Source: Nematostella vectensis
Lineage: Eukaryota; Cnidaria; Anthozoa; Actiniaria; Edwardsiidae
NCBI RefSeq assembly: GCF_932526225.1
Contig: NC_064036.1
Span: 10,361,519-10,425,518 of the forward strand
Length of the DNA: 64,000 nt
Direction: 5' to 3'
The notes below the pieces were generated by a model. That model was not told the DNA's origin. It searched no databases and was given only the letters and a program-made list of their open reading frames with translations. Below are positions 50,501-62,500 of the stretch, one piece after another (positions within the stretch are counted from its first letter, which is position 1; each line of letters opens with the position of its first letter). The translations under genes and the position numbers were made by a program.

Positions 50501-53500
50501 CGAGTAGGGCGAATGATAGACGAGCGGGAGCGAATGGTAGATGAGTAGGGGCGAATAATAGACAAGCGGGGCGAATGGTAGGCGAGCAGGGGCGAATGAT
50601 AGACAAGCTGGGCGAATGGTAGGCGAGCAGGGGCCAATGGTAGGCGATCAGGTGCGAATGGTAGGCAAGTAGGGGCCAATGGTAGGCGATCAGGTGCGAA
50701 TGGTAGGCGTGCGGAGCGAATGGTAGTCGATCAGGTGCTAATGGTAGGCGAGAGGGGGCGAATGGTAGACGAGTAAGGGCGAATGGTAGGCGAGAGGGGG
50801 CGAATGGTAGGCGAGTAGGGGCGAATGGTAGGCGATCAGGTGCGAATGGTAGGCGATCAGGTGCGAATGGTAGACGAGCGGGGCGAATGGTAGGCGAGCA
50901 GGGGCGAATAATAGACGAGCGGGGCGAATGGTAGGCGAGCAGGTGCGAATGGTAGGCGAGTAGAAGCCAATGGTAGGCGATCAGGTGCGAATGGTAGGCG
51001 AGCGGGGGCTAATGGTAGACGAGCAGGGGGCGATTGCTAGGCGAGTAGGGGCGAATGGTAGGCTATCAGGTGCGAATGGTAGGCGAGAGGGGGCGGATGG
51101 TAGGCGAGTAGGGGCGAATGGTAGGCGATCAGGTGCTAATGGTGGGCGAGTAGGGGCCAATGGTAGGCGATCAGGTGCGAATGGTAGGCGAGTAGGGGCG
51201 AATGGTAGGCGATCAGGTGCGAATGGTAGACGAGCGGGGCGAATGGTAGGCGATCAGGTGCGAATGGTAGGCGTGCATGTGCGAATGGTAGGCGAGCGGG
51301 GGCGAATGGTAGACGAGCGGGGCGAATGGTAGACGAGCGGAGCGAATGGTAGGCGAGTAGGGGCCAATGGTAGGCGATCATGTACAAATGATAGACGAGT
51401 AGGGGCCAATGGTAGGCGATCAGGTGCGAATGGTAGGCGATCAGGTGCGAATGGTAGGCGAGTAGGGGCCAATGGTAGGCGATCAGGTGCGAATGGTAGG
51501 CGTGCGGGGGCGAATGGTAGGCGTGCGGGGGCGAATGGTAGACGAGCGGGGCGAATTATAGGGCTTTTGATGCTTGGCTTTCAAAAGTTTCCTCGCTTCG
51601 GCAAGTTCGATACCGGTTCTTTTCATACACATCTTCTCACTCTATTATTTACTTAAATAGAATACGCTTACATTTTACTCCATAAAGCAATAGTTTCTAT
51701 ATTCTTGACTTTTAATACTGTCTCTCTTGACAATACTATGCTCGCTCCGATAATAGTCCATGACTCCAAAGTGCACAAACACAAAGTTGCCAGCCCATTG
51801 CATGTCCGTGGGTCTATGATCTAATAATTTTGTTCGCTGCGGCAATTGCGATTCCTCGCGAGTAATAATTCCCCATCATGAACTTAAACCTCAAACAACC
51901 CAGCAGTTTATCCTCAGTAGGTCTTACAGTGCTTTGAATTCCTAAAGAGAATCAAGATAAAGTAATGGGTGAAACATTTGGCTATCCTTGCCAGCCCCGA
52001 GGCAGTTGTTTCATTATGTACAATAATCACAAAATCATCCATGCCCACAATTGCCGTTTATCGGAGTAGGAACACACCAAGAGATGCGACGAGAATTGGA
52101 ACACAATGTATGTGAATCGGACAAAGTTCTCCAAAAAATGCAGCAATGCTAGGTGTAAGTAAGACTTCCTTCCCTGTTTTCATGAGTGCGGCCTGCGAAC
52201 AAGGAACAATGACTTTTATCATATGGTTTCTTTCTGCTCGAGAAAGCAATTTGTAGCATAAACCTACTAACTGAATGAAACCAAAATAATAACTCCTTTA
52301 TTTATTTGGTAAGAAAGAAATGTTTTTATTTAAATTTTTGCTTAGAGAAATTTTTGGGTTTCTTTATTTTTTTTTATTTTTTTTTTGTTTCAAATCACTT
52401 CAACTGCTGTTCTAAATGTTACAGTGTCAAATTGGGTAAAAGAACAAAGTTGGACATTTTGTTTTCCAGACGATGCTCGAGTCACAGACCAATTCTAACA
52501 AAACGTCAGCAAAACAATCTATCGATGATTTATGCTATTTTAAAAAGGGATTTCCTCATCATTTCCTTAAACACTTAAGCTCGATAAGCCTTCTCACACT
52601 CTAAAATCGGTATTTTGAACAACAAACGGTTGAGAAAATTCCAGAAGTTGTGAATATATATTTCAGTTTGGTTGTTTTTCGTTTTGGATGTTATTAAATA
52701 TTGATCATTATTATGCCTAATCGTTTTTGGTTTTGACGCTGGGTCACGGCCCGAGTCATTAACATATTACGATATAACGCACTGTCTCGCTAATCGCCCT
52801 CGAGCTTATTGCTCTGGTCATTTTGTAAGCGTTCTATTACAAGGTACGTCTGACCCGTATTCGTACTTTATTATCATAAAGTCATAAATAGCATGTACTA
52901 CTAAGTGCGGCTAATTTGCACGCGTTTGAAGGTGACATATCCGTTCAACTGATAATTGGCACTGCTGTGTTTCTAAGCAGGGCAAGATAAACTCTTTTCC
53001 TTAGACACGCTAACATTTCTACATTTCTGAAATGCAGATTTCGTTACGCCACTGGGGAAGTCCCTAACTCTGATAGAAAAAATTTTTTGATGGTTTTAGA
53101 TATTTTCCTGTATCTATTTTCCTTTGCGACCTAGGTATCTTGCTGAGTTCGGTTTCCCTTTCATACAAGAATGCCAAATTGTCTACTGCACATGCGCCAG
53201 AGTTTACGAAGAAAAAGCTCCCCTATTTTTGGTTTTATATAATCATCCTTTGTCCACGTTTACCAACAATCAGTCGCCGAAGGAAGCATGACATTTGTTT
53301 TATAAATGATGACTAGGTAAACTAATTTCATAGCAAAGTCTTTCATTTTGCATTCGTTTTCTCGAGTTCTAGATTTGTGCTAAGAAATCACGTGACATTT
53401 GAGGTGGCTCTGCGGCAGAATAACAACAACAAAAAGCAACTTTTTAGCGCTTGCGAATCAGCCAGAAATTTTTTATATAAAAAGGGGTTTATTTTCATTG

Positions 53501-56500
53501 AATTATTTTTTTGTCGCTTTCTGGCATAACGGGCGCAGCCATTTCTGTGTTTATTTTCGCGTGAGTTTACGCAAAAAGTAAATTACGTAATTTCTAAGTG
53601 AAAATGTTTTTTTGACAACAAGTGTACAAGTGAATAAGCATATGCGCGCAACATGGATGAAGTTATACTTATTTCCTTATACCTTTTTTCCCAGCCGTCA
53701 AGATGAATGGAGTTGTCCGGACGGACATGTCCGATTCCCCCGGCCGGGGTTCTCCGGTATCGGACGTTGGCAAGGCGCCTAGCGTGGACCACTCGGTCAT
53801 CCAGCCGTCTGGTGTTGGTCCCGCGATTCACTTGAACGGGTCAGCGACGCCTGTCCAGGAAAACCAACCGGTTCAGGTATTAATTCCGGATTTGTACAGC
53901 TGGTATGATCTATATTATTTTGTAAACCAACCGGTTCAGGTATTAACTCAGGATTTGTACAGCTGGTATGATCTATCTTTATTATTTTGTAAACCAACCG
54001 GTTCAGGTATTAATTCAGGATTTGTACCGCTGGTATGATCTATCTTTATTATTATGTAAACCAACCAATTCAGGTATTAATTCCGGATTTGTACAGCTGG
54101 TATGATCTATCTTTATTATTTTGTAAACCAACCGGTTCAGGTATTAATTCAGGATTTGTACCGCTGGTATGATCTATCTTTATTATTTTGTAAACCAACC
54201 GGTTCAGGTATTAACTCAGGATTTGTACCGCTGGTATGATCTATGTTTATTATTTTGTAAATCAACCAATTCAGGTATTAACTCAGGATTTGTACCGCTG
54301 GTATGATCTATCTTTATTATTTTGTAAACCAACCGGTTCAGGTATTAACTCAGGATTTGTACCGCTGGTATGATATATCTTTATTATTTTGTAAACCAAC
54401 CAATTCAGGTATTAACTCAGGATTTGTACCGCTGGTATGATCTATCTTTATTATTTTGTAAACCAACCGGTTCAGGTATTAACTCAGGATTTGTACCGCT
54501 GGTATGATTTATCTTTATTATTTTGTAAACCAACCAATTCAGGTATTAACTCAGTATTTGTACCGCTGGTATGATCTATCTTTATTATTTTGTAATTCAA
54601 CCGGTTCAGGTATTAACTCAGGATTTGTGTACAGTTGGTGTGATTTGAACTATAGTCAATTGAATAATGTGATATTTGGTACCTCAGGTCAGCATTTATC
54701 CTGTGCAATTACAGAAGATCAACGGCAGCTTGGGACTAAATATCATTGTAAGTGAGAAATGTTTGATACATTGTGCTGTTTTGTATAGTCAGAAGACAAC
54801 TTAAAGTTACTAAACTTTACTTAAGAAAAGGGACTTCGAGAAAAAAAAAAGAGGGGGCAACCGGGTTTGAACCGGTGACCTCTCGATCTGCAGTCGAATG
54901 CTCTACCACTGAGCTATACCCCCAAACAATAGAATGCGGATACCCAATAACTTATTTCAATGAGGTATGCAAATTATCGAAGCGTGTATCACTCGAAAAT
55001 AACAATTCCTCTCTTGATAGTTGCCTTTTCTTTAGAATTTAATTTGCTTTGATTATGAAGGCCTTAATTTTTAATTAATGTATATTAGAGATCTCGATTT
55101 CGCTTTGAAATCTGTCATATTTGAATTGATATCGGATTTAAGACAAGGGTTTAATTCCTCCGGAAGTAAAAATCTGCCCGTACTAATTCAACCCGATATA
55201 AATGGCCTTAAATGCTGGTTGCTCTAACTAGAATAAATTGACGTTTCCGTATTTTGCAGGGTGGCATAGAACTTGGCGGAATATACGTCAAGACGATGGC
55301 ACATGATGGATCGGCAGCCCTGAGTGGAAAAATAAATATTGGTACGGCGATAATGATTTCTAACCCTGTCTTCAAATCATAATCATATTAGCGGTGTAGC
55401 AGATCGAACAAAATCGTATTTTGATTTAAGCGAAAAATAATCTTAGAAAAATAATAGAGGTTCAGTGATGATGATATAGTTATTTATAGTCACGGCTAGT
55501 GAATCGAAAAATACGCAGTGGCTGAATGAGGCGTAGCCGCTCAAGGTCTTGCGTGAGCTAAATGAGCGGAGCGTTTAATTTTTTTGAATAACGCGAGAAT
55601 ATGTAACCTTGACGAACAAATGACCTTCTATCTTTATTTAGATAGAGGAAACGTTTATCGATGTACTGAGGTCTTTTAAATATATAAAAAAAATCCCCTT
55701 GCCTGTGTACAATGGGACAGCGCTACTTTCGGTGGCACATCAAATGTGTTATGTATATTCGAGTAAGCCGGTGACACAAATTTTAATATTATAGTCCAAA
55801 AGTTGTTCCACTTCTTATGAAAACAAAAAGGCAAATTACAAATTCTAGTGTGCCTTTTTATTTACCCTCTTCGTTCTCTGTACACAACTAAAACCTCAGC
55901 ATTTCCGTAGAAACAAGTTTCGCGCGAGGCCCGCTCTCACGCTAAAGGTCTTGAAAATGCTAAGGTCTTGAAAATGACCCGTAGTTTGTTATTTTCTTTA
56001 ATAAAAAAAACACCTTATAAATAAAAGTAAATAAGCAAAATTCTTTCCTTGTTATTCCGACGTTTTCTGTTTTGTGTACAGTCAAGAGAGCAAGTCTCGC
56101 ATGGCGTGTCCTCAAACTCCCGCTCAAGGTCTAGAAAATACTAAATGAGCGGTAGTTCATTTTTATTGTTATTTTTATTCTGTACTGTTTTATTTATATT
56201 ATATAGCTTCCAAATGTGTAGTTTGCAAGACCTTGAGCGGAAGGCCGGGGCCCAGGCGATGCGTGACTTCGTAGTGTGACAAAAATGTACGATAGACTTT
56301 ACAGAGAACAGAAAGGGTCGGAATAATAAAACAAAATTAAAAAAAATAATAATCGGTTTTTGTATTTTTAACAAGGATAGTATTGTGTTTATTTGCTAGT
56401 ATATTTACCGCTCATTTAGTATTTTCAAGACCTTGAGCGGGAGTTCGAGGGCACGCGATGCGAGACTTTATATGACGTTATATTTTTATTTCATTTTTAT

Positions 56501-59500
56501 TTAAAGTCTACCTACACACTAGGCGTGCGAGCCAATACAATCGCCTGCGATCGCCAGCGAATTTTATTGTCAGTATGAGGTGGTCAGTATCGGCCAAATC
56601 AGACGTCTAGATATCGGCGAATTTGCTGCCGCGGCAGCAGACAAACCTGGCGAATTTTAGTCGCCTAGTGTGTCGTTGGCTTTAGCGAACATTGGTTCTA
56701 CAACAACATCCACAACATGGGTCACAAGGTCGAACATCCTCGTCTGGTTCCATCAAGGCTACTTCCAAAGCACTAAGCTTCACCTCCTTTTCTAATTAAG
56801 CTATTTTATGTGTGAGAATGTTTTTTTTGTAATCTGCTCTTGTCTTCCAGGTGATAGGATACTCGAAATAAATGGCCAGAGTTTAGAAGGCATTTCAAGA
56901 CAAGATGTAAGTGATATTGCTTATACACAAATTGTAATAAAAAGAAATGATTTGTCTCAGATGTACAATTGAGCCCCAATTACACCACAAATAGTGTTGA
57001 AAATATTAAGAGATGCTTGAGGGGAAACAGAAATCCTTTAAAGTGAGCAGGAGATTCGAGTTATCTAGGGTTCTAGAAACGGGAAACTTAAATTACTTAA
57101 AGTGAGCAGCAGACTCGAGTTATCTAGTGTTCGATAGGAGGAAAAAAAACAACACTTATGGTGAGCTGGAAACTCGGTTTTCTAAGGTTTTGGAAAGGGC
57201 GGGGTCCTACTGCACCCCTGAATGTCCTAATGTTTACCACACCCATGAGTCCCTCTTGCTGGACCAGTTTCCCGTCATTTTCATTAGCCTGTGGTAAATT
57301 ATGATTTTTTTTGTATTTAAGGCCGTCAATCTCCTTCGTACGGCACCGCAAGTGTGTGTCCTACTAATCGAAAGCTGCGTAGCCACCCCAGCAACGCCGA
57401 ACGGGAAACCAGCCGTACCTGGGAACTACTCCACAACGGCCTTTCATCAACCGAACAGGAGCCAGCCTCAAGCAAGCTTTCCTCCGGAGCACCAGTACCC
57501 AGACCCCAACAGCTCGCCTCAGCACCAGTACTACCCGCCAGTTTATAATGAGCAGACGCAAATGGGGTCTGTGGACCAGTATAGCGAAGACTCGTCCGTA
57601 GTGAGTATTCTTGCCAAAAACGTCTTATACCTCTTGGGCTGGGAGACTGGGAACCGTTTTGGTACCCAGGTTTACTCTCCGCATTTCCGTCGTCCTGGGA
57701 AGCAGGTTCCTTATTATGCTACTGAATACCCACAGGGTCAATACTGGGGAGAGCATCAGTACCAACCTCAGGAGGCGTTCCTTAGTAACACGCCTCTGTC
57801 AGACGAGGGCTGGAGGTCCGCGGAGGAGAGCCGCTATCGCAACCTACCGTCGGGAAGTGGACGTGAGTCTGATATGATTTTGGAGTCTGGGTATCAGAGT
57901 CAGGTCCAGATCCCCTCGGTAGTGCACGATACCTCCGTGGCTCCTGATAGAGCGGAGCATGATCATAAAGGCAGGCGAGGAGACCTGTTAGAGATGAAGC
58001 TGTACCGTTACGAGGAACATAGGAAGAGCGAGTCGTACTCGGTAGATTCTAGCTTCTTTAGCAGCATGGTAGAGGAACAGGAAGCTTATGAGGATGGCAG
58101 GTACCATGAGGAGTTCATCCCGCAAGGCAGGCGATCCCGAGGGTCGTTTAGGGGAGTTAGCCCTAGCACACGCTCTGATCACGAGGATGATCTAAGGGAG
58201 TTATACAATAGAGATGAACCGGGTCTAGTTACTAGATTTTTTAATTACCTAGGTTTTGAGGGGGAGCAACCACAATCCCCTCCCCAACCGCAACCATATT
58301 ACCCTGGCGATGATAATCAAGTAACTAATAACAACTTTGAGTACATTTATGACCAAGTCAATCAATTAACCGAGAATATCAATACCTCGGAGAAGCGATC
58401 TGTCGAGATGAAAGTGTTTAAGCGCACGGAGAGCGAGGATGATCGAGGTTATCCCATTGGACCGCGTATCACTCCAAGTGACGAAGCCGACGACCAGTTA
58501 CGTTACGACTACAGTCGAACGCTCCAGACCGGGCCAATGCCTTATGACAGTCATCACAAACATCGTGCAAATCGAAATCAAAGCCCGGGTAGAGGTCTTA
58601 GCATGGATACCCAGGGCGACTCATTTGAGGAGGATGATATCGGGATGTTTGGAGAACGAATCGAACGTTCCAAAGGAAAAGGATTTTCGTGGTTCGATCG
58701 AGACTCGTACCGAAGCTCGAGTTCATCTCCCGAGAAAGAGACTAAGAGTCGATTAACTGGTTTTTTCTCCTCGGGAGAATCTAGAAGACAAGAGAGTGTT
58801 GGGGATAATTTACCTAGTACCGACAACGCCGGATCCGCGCAAAGTACAAGGGCTCCGAGGGCTGCTTCGGAGCCACCTGAGCGATTACCAAATGCTAGGT
58901 CACCCGGAGTATTCGCCAAAACCAAGTCATCGTGGTGGTCGTCTTCGGTTGATGACAAAGCCACAATGTTCGGGGGATTTTTCTCATCATCCCAGTCTTC
59001 AGCGTCCAAGCAATCTAGTCAGATCCCACAGCAAAGCAGAAAGGAAGAAGCTGTCACTATACAGCATCCACCGTACGACAGAGAGCAAGAAACCAGACCA
59101 ACATTCGATGAAACATCAAGGAGGTCCGATAATGTCTCACGAGAACCATTAAGCAACATACAATCGAATGATTCTGGTGATAAAATTTTGAGAGTTGATG
59201 AGTTGCATGCTCCAGCGCTAAGTAGCGGAGTAAGAAATCGATCCCCTTATGCTAGCACTACGACTATCGGAAGCACGGCTGTTGAACGCGAACTTGCTGC
59301 GTTGTCCCAGACAGACGTTAGCATCATTGGGAGATCAAACAGTAGAGGAATTCGAAGCATGACGGCGTCACCCACGTTCGAGAAGGCTCTCACCTATTCG
59401 CCAAGTTCTACTATAGTAAACGTTGAACCAAAAATTGAGCCCCAACGAGATGAAAAATCTCATGAAGTTAAAAGGCAAGCAGCTAAAAAAACACAAGAAG

Positions 59501-62500
59501 ATCAGGGCAAAATGTTTAGTGGTTTCTTCACACCATCTCAATCGTCAAAGAGAACTAGTCCTGGTATGACAAAAGCAGCTTCTGAACCTGAGCCTAAGAG
59601 CTCGACGAAACAACAGACGATGAGAAAAGAGAATTCGTCAACACAACCAGATACAGTGGAAAGAGATACTGCCAAAAAGCAAGAAAAAGTACCAGCAAAC
59701 GCAGCAAATCAATCTTCTGTCGATGAAACAGGCACGAGCTCTTTCCCTAAGCTATCTTCCTCGTTTTCATGGTTTTCTTCGAAAGCGGCCGAACAGACAG
59801 CCCCCTTAGTGACAAACAAGGAGCAAGGGATTTTTGGTGGTCTCTTCTCGTCGTCGCAAACACCTCAAGGGACATCAGCACAGCCAAAACCTTCGCAGCA
59901 ACCCAATTCAACATCGGAACCGAGGCCTCAGCAGCCGTCACAACCAAAATCATCAGCTCAGGCAAGTTACAAAGAACCACCTAAGCCAACATTAGCTGGT
60001 GAGAAAATGTCCCCTCAACCGCAACTAACCATGACAGCACCAAAATCAAAGCAGCAGAGCCAATCAATAGCAACAGAACAATTAAATTCTCAACGAACCT
60101 CACAACCAACTCTTTCCCAACCACGGTCGCAGCACCCACCCAAGGCAATGGCTCCAGAGCAGACATTGTTTTCTCAACCATCCACGCCCTTAGACCACAA
60201 GGAAGAGGTCCCCAGGACTACTGAATCATCTAGAGGGTCTGGCAGAACGTCTTTTCCACGTAACCAACAGAATGTGGCCTCACCATTCGTACAAAGCGAG
60301 TCGGTAGATGAAAATGTATCAAGAAAGAAATCTGTCCCTAAGCCTACTGTCGCGGAAGAGCCTTCTAAACCAGATGAGGGGATGTTCTCTAAGATGATGT
60401 TCTCGTTTAAAGGCGTTTTCACGAGACCAGAAGCAGAGCCCGCACGACAAGAAATCAAGAAAGAAGATCCAAGGAAACCTGAGGCGAAACCGACCGAGAA
60501 AGCGGAGAGAACACAAACAAGGCGGACAATAAACGGGAGAAATGATCGTGAGAGCTCATTGCGAGGGCAAACAAAGAACCGACAGCCACAACAAACCATT
60601 GCAGAACCACAAGAAACTAAGCTCAGTCAGTATATGATAAGAAGGAACAAGCTTGCTGAAAAATATGGAAGGCGGTGGTTAAGAAAAACGCGAGACTCAA
60701 GAAACGGTATAAAGAAATCCAACGTTCCTTTCTTCCAAGACGTAGCAGAGGCAGCATTTGAACAAAGGCTCCGCGCTTCAAACAGCTCCATCAACGATGA
60801 TGAGCGCTCTATCGGAAGTGCTAACCCTTTAGTTACTTTTGATGACGAAGTGCGTAGACTGCGAATGAAAATGAAAAATATTTCAGATGAGATCGGTGAT
60901 GTACCATTCGATCACGCATCTAATGTAAGGATCAACGGGCAATCTGTAGAGGATGATTCAGAGCGATTTGTTCGAAGTTTGGAAAGGAAGAGAAATAAAA
61001 TCGACAACACCTGGGATGATATCATGAAAGACATTGATCAGCATCCGGAAAGACGGAAGGAATCGATATCAAATGTCAGATATGATTCCAAAACAAGGGA
61101 GACACCAAGAAATTTCACCTCTCGAGAAAACATGAACTGTTTCGGAGAAAATGTCTTTGAAAATGGAGTTGATCATGTAGAGGCTGTAAGTCTAATGGAA
61201 GAGCCTGACTCGCCAGAGGCTCTACAAGCAATGGCGTCGCTTAAAGAAAGTGTGACTCAAGTCGTTATGGACGTCTCGCAAATTAATACGGAAACTGGAA
61301 ATCTGCAATCAGGAAAACCTGAAGATAAGAGGCCCTCAAGATCGCCTTACAAAGATAATGAGAGGCAGGTGCAACAGGAACCAGCTCAAGTGACTCAGAA
61401 TGATAGTCCAAGGACAGCGCAAAGAAGGCTAATCAACAAGAACATTCGCGAGAGCAAAAGAGAGCCATCGGATCCGTTATTTGGTAGGCTATTCAGTGAG
61501 CCGGATAGCGAGGAAGAGGACGATGGTTTGTTATCCAAGTTGGTGTTCGGGGTTAAGGAAGTTTTTGCTTTAGATTCTGAGGACGATGCTTCAACAAAAA
61601 GTCAAAACAGTCCACAGCATGCCGCTCGGCAGGCAAGGATAAAGGCCGAGGAAGAAGCGTTGTCAGATATGATATCACAGTTTAGAGACAAGTATAGAAA
61701 AGGCAGTAGTGGAAGCGAGTCTTTCAAGCCGAGTCTTTCACCTGCAAGCACAAGTTTGTCTCAAGTGGATGGAAGTCAACTGAGCATCACCGACGCCGAC
61801 ATCACTAGAAGCGATGAGCCTCCACCAATAAAACGAAACGAGACGTATCCTAAAGCATTCTCTACTGAATACTCACAAATGAAACCCTTTTCGAATTCGC
61901 TGAATCCCATTCCAGGAAAACCCACATCTCCGCAGCTTGTGAAAGAGCAAAATTCGACAAGACAAGAGTCGAGTAATAAGGCAACGGTGACCACTTCAAC
62001 AAAAACTGATTCATTACTCAGCTCATCGTTTGAGTTTGGTGCTTCTAAAATCGAACCAAAACCTCCCCCGTCAGAAAGTGCCAAGCCAAAACTCATCAAT
62101 CACAATATCAAACCTGAAAAAGATCATGTGGACCCGATCTTTGGGAAGCTACTGAGTCAGCCCACTAGTGACGATGAGGACGATAGACTATTGAACAAGC
62201 TGGTATTTGGTATTAAAGAGGTGTTTACCTTGGAAGATGATCCCGCCTTTCAAAAGGAGAAGACTCCGCCGCCCATGAGTCCTTCTATGAAAGCAAAGGC
62301 GGAAGAACAGGAGCAGGCGTTTGCTGATAGTGTTTCCCAGTTCAAGGCGAGGTATGCTAAACCGAAAGAACCTCCACTCACTCCAGATTTAGAGACCACT
62401 GATAATAAAAAAGACACCCCCTCCGTCACAGGTGTCCCAGAACAAGTAAAGTTGCAGCCACAAGTAGAAAATACAGAAGTGCGACGTCATAGAGAACCTG

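Noticed and set aside
50015-51472. Long Pro/Ala/Arg-rich frames on the minus strand and Gly/Arg-rich frames on the plus strand
   Set aside because: They are created by the ~21-bp intron 12 minisatellite, whose period is near a multiple of three.
54773-55042. 89-codon plus-strand frame containing GATGFEPVTSRSAVECSTTELYPQ-like sequence
   Set aside because: It is the well-known false peptide made by translating the complement of a tRNA gene; the tRNA-Cys at 54852-54923 explains it.
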